Source: Paramormyrops kingsleyae (lineage: Eukaryota; Chordata; Actinopteri; Osteoglossiformes; Mormyridae). Taken from it: DNA of 64,000 nt. The position numbers and the translations under genes are program-made. The stretch covers positions 15,808,248 to 15,872,247 of the forward strand of contig NC_132807.1 of NCBI RefSeq assembly GCF_048594095.1. Reading direction: 5' to 3'. Of the stretch, positions 22,901 to 34,804 are shown piece by piece. Each line of letters starts with the position of its first letter. The stretch's first letter is position 1. The notes beneath the pieces were generated by a model, which was not told the DNA's origin, searched no databases, and saw only the letters and a list, made by a program, of their open reading frames with translations.

Positions 22901-23930
22901 CTTAGCTCCCATGATATCTTGTGTGAATTATGGGCATGACTTTTGCTTTGTTGCACCACTGAACCATAACTGGCATTTTTGATTGATAGCGATAGCAAAA
23001 TAACAAATCAATAGGTGGGAACAAAGCCTGTCAACCAAAAAAGACAACGATGTTGTCATGTCTCTGCCTTCTACATGGCCTTCTGTATGATCAATGGATG
23101 GGAGGATGACATAGAAAAACTGGCATCAGATAACATACACAACATATTTAGTAGTGGTGTAATGGACCGTAGTTGATCTGTGACCCATACGGATATCCCC
23201 CCCCATGGTTTGGCACGCATGTGAACTGCAGACTAATTGCAAAGTTTAACCATGATAGTGTGAAATGCAGTTTTACTGGAGTAACAATTCCCTAAATCCT
23301 GATGTTACAGAAGTCCACAGAGAGAACCTATTCAGGTCTTGAAATAGATTTCACACCTGGGGGAGCGTTCTCCCCTTATGTGTAGCACAAGGGAACTTGA
23401 AACATAAAATCGTTATGCACCAGATCCCTCCCTTCCAATGACAAGCAGAACACATTCTCCTACCATAGTCTTCATCACATGTGGCACTACCTTCCTCCCA
23501 TATGCTCCTATATTTTATCAAAGTGTATATGACAGGTTGTCTTCAGTGCTGGGTTGACTGCAATACCACATCTGCATCAGCAAGGAAGACCTAAATGTGT
23601 TCATTATAGCTCAGTTTTGCTGTCATGAAGCTCTTCAGCTAGGTGGAAGATGGCATGCCTTCCTGTTGAACTGCAGAATGCTGAGTTTTGTTTTTAAAAC
23701 TATTTAAAATTGGAATCAAAATCACTGAGATGTCATTGGATATTTGTGCCCAAAAGTATTTTAAGAATCATCTAATAGGGAACAAAAAACTCACAGCCCA
23801 GGTTATCTATCCATTTACCATAATTTATTCAATACAAAGTCATAGTGAGCCTTGAGACTATTCCAGGAAGCTAGAATTCAACATATTGGCATTACCAGTC
23901 TATAACAGGACATACAGTATAGTTTTGTGT
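19993..23930. other. No recognised gene
   Basis: Nearly 4 kb of AT-rich DNA. Short matching words near 20600-20780 and 21180-21270 (GGGGAAACC, CATATGCAGAGC) suggest an old repeat pair, but nothing could be named. No exon with splice sites and conserved protein words was found. Confidence 0.4.
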
Positions 23931-23934
23931 CTTT

Positions 23935-24062
23935 AGACTGTCGGAGGAAAGAGTAGCTGGGTTAAATCCAGCCTGGCATCCCACCTAGGGAATACCTTGC
24001 ATTGTGCTGTGTGCTGCAACCCTGCTTAGGATAAGTGGTTGGAAGATGTATGGATTGATTGA
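23935..24062 (+). repeat. SINE-like tail fragment
   Basis: The order 'cctggcatcccacc...gcattgtgctgtg...ctgcaaccctg...aggataagtggttgg' then a GGATTGATTGA tail is a diverged copy of the 3' half of a common fish SINE or LINE tail, also seen at 34805-35285 and 36175-36280. Confidence 0.6.
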
Positions 24063-25255
24063 TTTAAACATACAATCTTTTTACAGCAGCAAGGACACAC
24101 ACACATACACATTCAAGGTCAGAAATGGAACCCTTGAAAGTACTAGCCACTGTAACACCTTGTGAATACACTGATTTAACAGTGCCACTGCTTTGTTACC
24201 ACATATTGATGTTTGGGAAAACCTGTTTTCCCTACTGACATAATCAAGGCTGAAAATTAACCTAAGGTATGTGCTTTATGTCTCCGACTGCAAGAACACA
24301 GCTGTAATTAGTGCTGACATATTGTCTGTGTGGTAATCTTGCTGTTGTCCACCTTTGGTTTTGGCAGATGTAAGAAATGGGTAGAATGGTAGACAATAAG
24401 ACTGATGACACTGACGGCTGGAATGAATTTATGGATAAAATTCCTAGATGTATACATCAGGGGTATAAGGACACAAAATGCACAGCTCAGTACAAATTTC
24501 AGTTTTAGGTTCATGGTTCGGTGCAATTTCTCTACAACAGGGAAAACATAATCTGTTTTGAAATTATTTATTGTTAAAACTGCAAATGCAATTAGGAACA
24601 GTTATATCCTTGTCAGTTGACATGTGTGTCTTAGGTTTTGTTATTCAGACATTTTTTGCATAGTAAATATATGTTGAAAATATGTCATCATGACCATAAT
24701 GAACTAAATTCCATGTATTCTACTACCACCCCTACCAGCTGTAAGTACTTTTTTAGCCCAGTCAGAAGGTCCAGGCAAAAGCACCTTGACATTCTTTCGT
24801 ATACATATTCAGATGATTATCATCTCAAATGATTGTGTAGGATGTGTTTCCAGCAACATATCCAACTTCAGTATAACGAAATCAGCAGTCAGTCTTGGTC
24901 TTATCAACTACTCTCTTTCCAAAATGTTCCAAAACTGCCTATTATGCCTGACTGTGAAGAGCATTAGCTGTAAGTCACAGCCACAAATAGTGTAATGTTT
25001 TTGTGTTGAACATTTACTTTTGAGTTTCTGCCCCACATCAATAAAGGTAATTGTGCCTTTCATTATGTGTACTGAAACAAAACCATGAATATGTGTAGCA
25101 TTACAGCCCTAGAGTATATAATATGTTTGTGTTAAAAGAAGTTAAAAGATGAATTGTAAAGAGTATTTTTATTTTCATTGTACACATAATACAAAAATCT
25201 GTAGATGCTCTCTATCAGTGCTATGAAATAGAAATTAGATACAACCTAAAGGTTT
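24063..25255. other. No recognised gene
   Basis: AT-rich, no conserved coding words or terminal repeats recognised. Confidence 0.4.
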
Positions 25256-25259
25256 TTGA

Positions 25260-25600
25260 CACTTTCAGATTTCATATTGCCATGTTCACAAGATGGTGTC
25301 TGCAAACCTGCGTGAGGCTGTCTGCAAGCCTCCCTTTACTGCTGCCACTTATCGCTACTGTTTCCATCCTCTGATGACACTGATTGTTGCTGTTTCAATA
25401 TTGGGGCAAATTGTTTCAGTTCCATAAGGAATACATTTTGAGATGTACATTTTCATCCATATAATGTATTTTTGTGAAGTGGTAATAGCCATCAAAGATG
25501 ATGGTGTAAATACAGGTACAGTAATATCAAATGGAGGTGTACTGTTTACAAGGTGAAGCGTCTTATCAGTCACCCTTCCCTTTGCGGTCACGAAGTGTCA
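25260..25600 (+). repeat. Modular dispersed repeat, copy A
   Basis: Shares with 43740-44120 and 58740-59240 an ordered set of words: ATGTTCACAAGAT, a CTGCAA/CTGCAG block, CTTTACTGCTGCCAC, TTTCAATATTGGGGCAA, TACATTTTCATCCAT, and TTTTTGTGAAGTGGTAATA. No open frame. Not a family I can name. Confidence 0.7.
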
Positions 25601-25960
25601 TTGCTTCAGTTTTGGTGAGATGGATGGTAGGGACATACCCCTACCAATATTGTGGGAGTACCAATTATCTATACCAATATTTTTAGTGATCTCCAAACTT
25701 TTCCACTTTAATAGTGATTAATGGCAAAATGTCCCTTCTGCTGTCATTTGTTGTGCAAAATAAAGGGTGTCTCCCAGTAGTGTTATTTCCTTCCTTGTCT
25801 GTTTCCCTAGCTAATTTTTATCCTCTAAAATTCACAGCAGAGATGAGGGAAGGAAACTTGCGTGATTTGTGCAATGATTGTGCCTTCTATTAGGGACTGG
25901 AAGCATGCAGCCACTCGAGAGTGCATGAATGATAATCAAAATGGTTCAATTTGTTTATTA

Positions 25961-27050
25961 CACTATATCAGCAAAAGTATTGGGACATGCCTTTTAATCA
26001 GTGAATTCTGGTGTTTCACTCAGACTCTGCCACAGGTGTATAAAATCAAGCAGCTAGCCATGCAGTCAAATTTACAAACATTTGTGAAAGAATGGGTTGT
26101 TCTGAAGAGCTCAGTAAATTCAAGCATGGTACTGTCATAGGATGTAACCTTTGCAATGAGTCAATTTGTGAAACTTCTTCCCTGCTAAATAGATATTCCA
26201 TGGTCAACTGTAAGCGGTATTATTGCAAAGTGGAAGCATTTAGGAACAACAGAAACTCAGCCACGTGTTAGACCACGTAAAGAAACAGCAGGGTCACTGA
26301 GTGCTGAGGCATTAACCCCAGCACAAAGACTGCACCGAGAGATTCATGGAATGGGTTCCATGGTTGAGCAGCTGCATGCAAGCCTTACATCATCAAGCAC
26401 AATGCCAAGCGTCAGCTGGAGTGGTGTATATCACGCTGCCCCTGGACTCTGGAGCAGTGGAAACGTGCACTCTGGAGTGATGAATTATGGTTCTCTGTCT
26501 GGCAGTCTGATGGATGAGTCTGGGTTTGATGGATGGAAGGTGATCCTTACCTGCCTGACTGCTTTGCGTTAACTGTAAATTTGGTGGAGGTATAGGTTGT
26601 TTTTCAGGGGTTGGGCTAGTTCCCTTAGTTACAGTGAAGGGAACTCCTAATGCTTCAGCATACCAAGACATTTTGGACAATTCTAAGCTTACAGCTTTGG
26701 AACAGTCTGGGGGCTTTTTCTGTTCCAGTATGACTGTGCCTTAGTGCTCAACACAAGGTCCATAAAAACATGGTTGGGTGAGTTTGGTGACCTAAACCCC
26801 ATGAAACACCTTTCAGATGAACTACAATGTCCAACATCGGTGCCTGACCTCAAAAGTGTGTCTGGATGAATGGGCAAAAATTCCCACAGACGCACTCCAA
26901 AATTTAGTGGAAGGCCTTCCCCAAAGAGCTGTTATAGCTGCAAGGAGAGGATCAACTCCATATTGATGCCTATGGATTTAGAATGGAATGTTATAAAAGT
27001 TCCTGTAGTTCCAACAGCCAGGCGTCCCAAATACTTGTGTCCATATATTG
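25961..27050 (+). mobile_element. Tc1-like transposon, near full length
   Basis: The left end CACTATATCAGCAAAAGTAT (then TGGGACA) and the right end, reverse complement CAATATATGGACACAAGTAT, are imperfect inverted repeats. Inside, the plus strand carries a decayed transposase: the N-terminal helix-turn-helix region near 26090-26330, WSDELWFSVWQSDG at about 26476-26517 (first catalytic Asp in WSDE), GGGIG.F..G..PL near 26580-26630, a second block near 26720-26750 and the end near 26900. Stops are present. It is the same family as the element at 59429-60592 and the fragment at 43500-43678. Confidence 0.9.
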
Positions 27051-27299
27051 CCGAAACCATGACAATTTCAGATAATTATGTTTGGTACAATCATTCACTT
27101 TTACAATCAACATTCATTTTGCTGGCAACAAATTCTATACCTAATGTGTTATGAAAACCTTTTTACGTTTCCCAAATAACTTGATATTGCATCTTTAACC
27201 CATTATCATTGTTTAAGGGGGTGGGGTTGAAATCAAACCTACATCCTTGCTTACAACATGTCTGCAAAATTTATGAATTAATTAAATTCCATCTTTTTC
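27051..27299. other. No recognised gene
   Basis: Short AT-rich spacer between the Tc1-like element and the 3' part of the interrupted LINE. Confidence 0.4.
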
Positions 27300-27580
27300 A
27301 TTTTTCAATCCCCTTGCACTGTAAATGCTCTGTTGCATTATAAATTGTCTGATTTCCTGACTGCTACTTCCATGGATATTGATTGTGGGTCCAAGTAGAA
27401 TGAAATCATTCACAGCTTCAATCTGTCCTCAGTCTATCATGATGTTGCGTACTGATCCAGTTGTGAGGATTTTTGTCTTGTATTCAGATGTAATTCATAT
27501 TGCAGACTATGTTCTTTGATCTTCATCGGTAGGTGTTTTAAGTCCTCTTCATTTTCAGCAAGCAAGGTTGTATCATCTGC
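27300..27580 (-). pseudogene. Interrupted LINE, 3' part (RT after the active site)
   Basis: On the minus strand 27580 downward reads ADDTTLLAENEEDLKHLPMK then IKEHSLQYELHLNT. This is the sequence that follows the YADD active site in an APE-type LINE. It continues the frame that breaks off at 30766-30774 (NNLRYADD). The two halves are separated by the inserted LINE at 27581-30765. Low end approximate. Confidence 0.85.
27572..27580. repeat. Target duplication, left copy
   Basis: ATCATCTGC here and at 30766-30774 is a 9-bp direct repeat that brackets the inner LINE. On the minus strand it encodes the ADD of the outer LINE's YADD box. Confidence 0.85.
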
Positions 27581-28289
27581 TCGTGGCAATGGGCAGGTGC
27601 TTTGTAACTGTAAGGGGGGAGAGACGTCCCCGCCACCACGAGTCTTCCACTGGGAAACCCCCAGTGGACCAGGGCTTGTCACCCTCTACAAAGAAGACTG
27701 GATCCAGCAGACTGCGCGGAAGAGACCACCTACTGGCGGTTCAATGGGCAGGAAGGTGGACCCAGCAGAGTGTTGTGGAACGCGATCAGGGCACAGTGAG
27801 ACACGTAGGACACTGCTGGCCATCCACCTCATCGCATCCCAGCTCATCTCCAGCCGTCTTGACTATGTCTTGCCACTGGACAATAATGGGTCAGGACGAG
27901 AGAGTGAGGCTGACGAATGTGCGCAAGTCTCCCTCACTTTAATCCAAGTCACGCGCAAGTCATGACTCCAAACCCCTAAGCACACCCTCAAGTCATGTGG
28001 CAACGGGCGAGTGGCAAAGCAGCAGATGTGGATACACTGGAAGCTGTAGTCACAGACCTGCACACAGGTGGCCCCGGCCATAGGGTCGCTCTCTACTGAC
28101 CTGAAGCAGCAGTGGAGTTCGGCAGCCCCCTGGGTGTCTGTGCAGCCCTCTTTAGGAACCACTCTGCTCACCTCCATGGAGGTAGGGACTAGAAAAGGTA
28201 CCCTAAACATAGCCTGCTTCATACCCTGGCCAGCATACCGCGGCTGGCGGGGATCCCACCTAGCGGTCGAAACACAACAAAGAAGAAGA

Positions 28290-29120
28290 AAGTGAAGGTG
28301 CTGAACCTCCGCACGTGGAACGTGCGAACCCTGCTGGACAACACCAGAGCAGATAGACCAGAAAGAAGAACTGCACTAGTTGCCAAAGAGGTAGCTCGCT
28401 ACAACGTGGACATAGCAGCCCTCCAAGAAACACACCTAGCGGACAAGGGCTAGCTCACAGAACAAGGTGGTGGATACACTTTCTTTTGGAGTGGCTGCAC
28501 CAGCATTGAATGGCGTGAGGCCGGAATTGGATTTGCCATGAAAACATACCTTGCCAGGAAACTTGCCAAGCTTCCAGAGGGCATCAACGACCATCTGATG
28601 ACCCTCCAGCTCCCACTGGGGAACAAGAAGAACGTGACACTGATAAGCGACTGACTAACAAAGATGACATAAAGGACATGTTCTATGAAGAACTCGACAC
28701 CCTCATTGCAGTCGTCTCACAGTCTGAGAAGCTTTTTATCCTTGGGGACTTCAATGCCAGGGTAGGGACTGACCACCAGACCTGGGAGGGAGTCATAGGA
28801 AGGCATGGCATGGGTAAATGCAACAGCAATGGTCTACTCCTCCTCAAGACATGCACTGCACACGACCTTGTCATCACGAACACAATTTTCCGCCTTCCCA
28901 CCCGCAACAGAACGTCATGGATGCACCCGCGTTCCAGGCACTGGCATCTAATTGACTACGTCATCACAAGGAAGAAGGACAGGCAGGATGTGAGAGTGAC
29001 AAGGTCAATATGTGATGCCGACTGCTGGTCTGACCACCAGCTCATCGTTTTCCAAGTGTAAGCTTCGCATCCAGCCAGTGAGAAGACCACAAGGTCAGAA
29101 GACTGCAAAGAGACTCAACG
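28290..29120 (+). pseudogene. LINE endonuclease domain
   Basis: Begins VKVLNLRTWNVRTLLDNTRA, the N-terminus of an EEP/APE endonuclease, with VDIAALQETHLADKG containing the catalytic Glu (QETH). A stop (TAG) follows near 28450. It continues EAGIGFAMKT, then LFILGDFNARVGTD with the GDFNA block at about 28740, LLITNT-like words, TSWMHPRSRHWHLIDYVI and DADCWSDHQLIV with the catalytic SDH near 29030. All main motifs are present, but stops and frame changes make it inactive. It would nick target DNA to prime reverse transcription. Confidence 0.88.
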
Positions 29121-29329
29121 TCTCCAAGCTGAAACGCAGCGTCATTGCAGACAAGTTCTCCAGCGACCTGGATGCCAAGCTGCCGACACACCGGGTGACC
29201 AGACCAGTATTGAGGAGCAGTGAAATGCTGACAACCACAGGGGCATCTCTCTACTGTCCATTGCAGGGAAGATCCTGGCTCTTGTCCTGCTTAACCGCCT
29301 CATTCTACACCTTGAGCAGGGCCTTCGTG

Positions 29330-30725
29330 CTGAACGTGGAACTGTTGACATGATATTTGCTGCACGCCAACTTCAGGAAAAGTGCCAAGAGCAACACAGT
29401 GACCTCTTCGTGACCTTTGTTGATCTGACTCAGGCCGTTGATACAGTCAGCAGAGACGACTTATGGAAAATCATGGAGAAGTTCGGCTGCACCAGCAAGT
29501 TCATCACAATGGTGCAACAGTGCCACGACGGCATGATGGTCAAAGTACTCGACGATGGTGACGAGTCAGAAGCTTTCCCTGTAACCAACGGTGTCAAGCA
29601 AGGTTGTGTTCTTGCCCCGACACTCTTATGTATGGTATTCTCCACCATGCTGACAGATGCGTTTCAGGGCTCCCAAGATGGCGTCCGCCTCAGATACAGG
29701 ACTGACGGCAGGTTGTTCAACCTCAGACGCCTGCAGGCTATCACAAAGGAGAAAGAGACGGTTATCAGACACCTTTTGTTCGCTGACGACTGTGCCCTCA
29801 ATGCCCCCACAGAGCAGAAGATGCAGCATGAAATGGACTGCTTCTCCAAAGCCTGTGACAACTTTGGTCTCACCATTAGTACCAAAAACACCGAAATCAT
29901 GTTGCCAGCCTGCACCTGGCAAGCCTTACCATGAGCCACACATCACAGTGAAAGGGCAACAATTTCAGGCAGTTGACAACTTCACCTACTTGGGCAGCAC
30001 CCTCTCTCGCGCCGTCAACATTGATGCCGAGATCAACAACAGGGTTGCCAAGGCCAGCGCCACCTTTGGGAGACTCTAAGAGAATGTCTGGGAGCGGAGA
30101 GGTATCAGCCTAACCACCAAATTGAAGGTCTACCGTGCAGTGGTACTTACAACACTGCTCTACGCCTGTGAAACCTGGACCATCTACAGCAGACACGCTA
30201 AGCAGCTCAACCACTTCCACACAAGCTGCTTCCATCGACTCACATCAGGTGGCAGGACAAAGTTCCAGACACAGAGGTCCTAGAGCGGGCTGGCCTCCCC
30301 AGTATCTTCACTCTCCTGCAGAAGATGCAAGAAAGATGGATTGGCCACGTCATCAGAATGCCAGACAACCGACTGCCAAAGCAACTTCTCTACGGAGAGC
30401 TGCGCCAGGGCAAGCGTACAGCTCCGGGACAGAAGAAATCCTTCAAAGACAGCCAGAAAATGTCCCTCAAAACACTGGGCTTCAACCTCAACTCCTGGGA
30501 ATCTCTTGCCCTGGACCGTCCAGCGTGGCGCAGAAACCTCACTAGTGGTGCCCGTGCAGCAGAACTGAAATGAACGGCAAACCAAACGAGCCGCACGCAA
30601 GGCCAGAGCTGCCTCCACCTTCATCTCAGCACCCACCCATGTGTGTCCCACTTGTGGGCGTACCTTCCGGGCCCGGACTGGCCTCATCAGCCACCTTCGG
30701 ATCCATAGCCACCGTTCTCCCATTT
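29330..30725 (+). pseudogene. LINE reverse transcriptase and C-terminal zinc finger
   Basis: The frame from about 29320 reads RGTVDMIFAARQLQEKCQEQ, VTFVDLTQAVDTVSRDDLWK, PVTNGVKQGCVLAPTLL and RHLLFADDCALNAP, with the RT active site FADD intact near 29779-29790. After a frame change at about 29930 come QAVDNFTYLGSTLSR, YACETWTIY-like words and GHVIRMPDNRLPKQLLYGEL. At 30642-30712 comes CPTCGRTFRARTGLISHLRI, a C2H2 finger at the C-terminus. The finger is probably a nucleic-acid-binding part of the element's protein. The domestication alternative is not supported. Confidence 0.9.
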
Positions 30726-30765
30726 GACTTGGAGCCATGGTCATCTTCGACTTTGAAGAACGAAC

Positions 30766-30774
30766 ATCATCTGC
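30766..30774. repeat. Target duplication, right copy
   Basis: Second copy of ATCATCTGC; see the left copy at 27572-27580. Confidence 0.85.
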
Positions 30775-31560
30775 ATATCTCAGGTTGTTGTCTTCCCCCA
30801 GACCTGACCCCACGTTTTTCTTCATATAGTCCAGCTTCTCAGATGATTTGCTCAACAAACAAATTGAATAAGTATGGCAAAAGAATACAACCTTGAAGCA
30901 CACCCTTCCCAACTCTAAACCATTCAGTATTCCCTTGTTCTGTTCGAACAACTGCCTCTTGGTTCACGTATAGGTTCTGCATGAGGATGATTAGATGTTC
31001 TGGAATTCCCATTCTTCGCAAAGTTATCCATTAATTTATTGTGATCCACACAGTGGAATGTTTTTGCATAGTTGATGAAGCACAGGTAGACATCCTTTCG
31101 GTATTCTCTGCTTTCAGCTAAGACTGATCTCATATCAGTAATGATATCTCTCATTCCACATCCTTTTCTGAATCTTGCTTGCACCTCTGGTAGTTCTCTG
31201 TTGATGTACTGCTCCAGTCGCCTTTGAATTATCTTTCTTTGGAATGGACACAAATATTGATCTTTTCCAGTTGGTAGTTCAGGTAACTGTTTTCCTGATT
31301 TCTTGGCATAGATGTGTGACTGCTTCCACAGCTGCATCAGTTTGTTGAAATATTTCAGTTGATATTCCATTAATTCCTGGAGCCTTGTTTTTCGCCAGTG
31401 ACTTCAGCACAGCTTCAACTTCCTCCTTCAGTACCATCGGATCTTGATCATATGCTACCTCCTGGAATTGTTGACCATCATCCAGTTTTTCTTGGTACAG
31501 TAACAGTGTGTACTCCCTCCATCTTCTTTTAATTCCTTCAATATTACTGTATAATTATGG
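30766..31560 (-). pseudogene. Interrupted LINE, RT up to the active site
   Basis: On the minus strand the frames read KSLAKNKAPGINGIS near 31400, KIIQRRLEQYINRELPEVQA, RFRKGCGMRDIITDMRSVLA, REYRKDVYLCFINYAKTFHC, MGIPEHLIILMQNLYVNQEA, VGKGVLQGCILLPYLFNLFV and, near 30790-30766, NNLRYADD. These are consecutive RT blocks of an APE-type LINE. The sequence stops in the YADD box where the inner LINE is inserted, and resumes at 27580. Frameshifts occur at several points. The endonuclease part upstream of 31560 is not seen. Confidence 0.87.
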
Positions 31561-31619
31561 GAGCAATTCAAATTATCACAATACAAAAAGGTGGTTTGTA
31601 CATTTTGCAATTGTACTGG

Positions 31620-31780
31620 ATGGAAATTGTACTGGATGACGGACTACCAGAAAAGGCAAAACCACCTTAAATGCTATTTATTCATGCTTATTAAATTGCC
31701 ATTATTACTGAGAGCTTTTTAATATCCTGTGTTAAATCGTTAAATCTATAAACTCATCTGGGCTTATTCTACACTGATTG
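31620..31780. repeat. Repeat shared with 51355-51480
   Basis: Words ACTGGATGACGGACTACCAG, AAGGCAAAACCACCTTAA and TTATTAAATTGCCATTATTA then GAGAGCTTTTT recur in order at 51355-51450. Both sit next to hAT-like sequence, so this is probably part of a hAT family. Confidence 0.65.
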
Positions 31781-31889
31781 ACGGTGCCGCTGTGCATATT
31801 CATGCAAGTTGGGCTTGTTGGGACCAGTGTTATTATTGTAAATTAAAACTGCAATGAAATAAAAATGAAAACTGTTTACCAAAAATAAT

Positions 31890-32000
31890 GTGTTGGACTT
31901 GAATCTGCAAAAAGTACCACCACACCACCAACGTCTTTTTACCTTGTTTATCCACAATATTTCCTCTTTCAAAAGATGTTGCTGCTGCTGAGCTAGGAAA
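31890..32000 (-). pseudogene. hAT BED-finger remnant, copy 1
   Basis: Minus strand SSAAATSFERGNIVDKQGKK then TLVVWWYFLQIQVQ resembles the start of a BED zinc finger exon of hAT transposases (VDK.G.KS.VW.YF.FQ). The metal-binding Cys and His residues that should follow are missing. Confidence 0.55.
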
Positions 32001-32309
32001 ATGATTCACTTCCATAAAGCCAGTCAGCATCTTGTCTAAAGTTCAGTGAATGATTTAATGTGCATGGCAGTTTAATACAGCTCCCACAACTATTCTAAGT
32101 GATTAAATGGTGCATTCACAATAGTCACCGGAGCTTCAGATGATGGGCATAAGCATTTATCCGGATGCCAGCTTTTTGGTATGATACGGATGTTTACTAA
32201 CACCCATAATTTGATAAGCAGATCTTGTACAGCTAAAATATTGACAGGTATATTGTGATGCCCAGAAGTTAGTAATCTGTATAAATTCAGCCTATACTTA
32301 TGTTTAATA

Positions 32310-32430
32310 AACGTGTCAGACTTGAAACTGCAAAAAGTGTCGCCACACCACCGGCATTTTGTAACCTTGTTTATCCACCATATCTGCTCCTTTAAAAGAT
32401 GTTATGGCTGCTGAGCTGTCTTTACCTTCA
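32310..32430 (-). pseudogene. hAT BED-finger remnant, copy 2
   Basis: Minus strand AAITSFKGADMVDKQGYKMP then VVWRHFLQFQV. It is about 75-80 percent identical at DNA level, by eye, to copy 1, which lies 424 bp away in the same orientation. Confidence 0.55.
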
Positions 32431-32559
32431 CCGCCACTTCAGGGCTTATCACTTCCATGATTTATCAAAACAGTAGCTTGTGGCATTCTCGGCTAACTGA
32501 ATTTAATTAGAACACGGATGCGCTGAATTTATACAGATTGCTAACATTTGGTCAAAGAC

Positions 32560-34800
32560 ATATCACAAGATGTACGAAAAGATGAAGAAGAAGGCCATTG
32601 AAGCACATTGCAAAATTTTTTATTCATTCCTGTAACGTGTACTTTAGTATATTCTATAGAGTGAAAAAGGTTTTATTCTCTTAAAGAGCATTGATTTATA
32701 TGGAAAATCAAACATAATATAAAAACAAAATGACACAGCTTTTACTGCTCCGTATTGTAATGTCTTTTGGTCATTGTGCTATGTGTGACAAACTATGCTT
32801 GTTGTGTGAACAATGCTTGCTTATTTTGAGACATGTATGAAGTGTTTTGATAGTTGTACTGAATTTTGAGATTAACTGCTGAGCCAATGTTGCATGCTGG
32901 TAATGCAAATTGTGTGAAGAGTTTTGAAAAAGCGAATATTCCTGTCAAAGTCACAGACACACAGCAAAAATGTTGCCCAGAGCCGGCACTAATTACACAG
33001 TGCTGCCGAAAAAACGTTTTAATAGACTTTGCAATCGGCATCAAAAAGAAATACTCATCAAGAAATACAGGGTATGACAGTCACAAAAGAATAACCAAAT
33101 TTTATTTACAATTTGCAGGGAAGATTCCACACATTATTAAAAAAAAACATATTTTGAATACACAGTAACTTAATGTAGTGAAAATCAAAATACTACTTTA
33201 CAAAACAAACAAAAACACTGAACACTGCAGTGGCCCTTTCCAGTAAAGCAAATTGTAAAATTAAGAAAAAGAATGCAACAAAACACACAGAGCACTCAGG
33301 TGCATTACTGGTCATATGAATTCAGACACAGGATCTCATCTACATCACAAAGGATGTGTTCCCTGGCCAAATAGTAGAGGAAGAAATGTTTAGAGTTTAG
33401 AATGTTTAGAATTATGGATCAATCCTTGATAAGCCTCAGGCTGCTTGCATTACCCGTTCAAAAGGGTTCTGATCATATACTTTCCATTACTAACTGGAAA
33501 AAACAGACTGAGGAATGGGGAGTATGGTGGAAGGAAGATCACTTGAATGTGTGGGTAGGAATTGAACTCTTCTTGAACAACACTCAAATGATGAAAACTG
33601 TTAGGAACTGGTTCAGGGTTCATAACAAAGAAAGAGGGATACTGACAACAGTTGTAACGCTCCCAAAAGGGAGTTTTAGTTATAGTGGGAAAATACACAA
33701 ATGACTTAAGGCAAAATACCTATCCAGAAATTTATCCGATTACTCAAATAAAATCAATGGCAGCACAGCGAGGAATATTTGTTCACAGGAACCAAATGCA
33801 GCTCTAAAACGCCTCCCAGCACCAAATGAACTAGAGCGAGAGAAGAGAGCGAGATGCTCCCCAAAACCAGCCTTTTATTCTTCCATCTATCAGTGATCAG
33901 ATCTGTATGACAGTAGTAATCAGGAACACCTGAGCAGAAAGAAAGAAAAGAGCAGAAAACAGACAAATAGCAAAACCACTGCAACAATATGTCTTGCGAT
34001 GTAACACTAACATTATCCCATATGATAGCACGTAGTCTGGTTTGGGATACTATGCTGTCTCTGTAGCGATGGGAATAAAAAAATCAGAGTATATTGAGGA
34101 ATTCCACAACTGTTGTATGGGCTAATCGTGACATGGTGATGGAACACCCCTTGTAGACTGATAGCAGCACACATTGTCATATTTCTCCCCCCTTTGGCCA
34201 GAGACATCCACAGTTGCTTTTTGTCTGATGATTTTCCTGGCTCTGCAAAAATTTAATTTAATTTAAACCACATTAATAATTTCTTCTTGTTGTTCTGGAC
34301 TGAAGACACAGTTTTGTTCGTCATTTCATGGGACGTCTGCAGTGGTAAAAACAGTTACTGTCTCCCCTAGACATATAAAAGCTATAAATGTGCAACTTTA
34401 CCACAAAACTTACCTGTTTTCATTGCAAATTATCCTAATGATTATAGTGCAGACTCAAATTGGCCTGGACTCACTGCCTAGCTTCTCACACTGTCATGCC
34501 ATGGTTAATGATACCATCAACCAAAATCTCATCTTATTTGATATCTATGTTTCCTCTTCCCCACTGTACTCTTACTGGTTACTGGAATAAATAGGGAACG
34601 GAATTAATCCTTCTGATTCATTGTTTGCATTGGTTATTGTTTTTATTGTTGACAAAGGTGTTTCTCCAAAAGGAATAGGTGTGCTCACAATGACAGTTGT
34701 GCTACTATAATCAGATGTGTGTAGTGTAACCACCGCACACATGTGATTGTAACCATTTGTGAAAACAGTAAAACATTCTTTTCGCTTTGACTTCTTGCAT
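32560..34800. other. No recognised gene
   Basis: Mostly AT-rich. Open frames of 80-100 codons at 32793-33168 and 33402-33704 overlap on both strands and show no conserved motif. A GC-richer block at 33760-34210 may be an old retroelement but shows no ends. Confidence 0.4.
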
Positions 34801-34804
34801 GAAA

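Larger units (their letters stand above)
27581..30765 (+). mobile_element. APE-type LINE inserted into another LINE
   Basis: A 3.2-kb plus-strand non-LTR retrotransposon. It has a GC-richer 5' region of about 700 bp, an apurinic-type endonuclease (28290-29120), a reverse transcriptase and C-terminal region (29330-30725) with a final C2H2 finger, and a short 3' end (TCATCTTCGACTTTGAAGAA then CGAAC). It is bracketed by the 9-bp repeat ATCATCTGC. About 250 residues between endonuclease and RT are missing near 29200-29230. The related proteins are often database-labelled craniofacial development protein 2-like. Exact clade not assigned. Confidence 0.9.

Noticed and set aside
28683..29939. Several minus-strand open frames over the inner LINE
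   Set aside because: Shadows of the endonuclease and reverse transcriptase frames on the plus strand.
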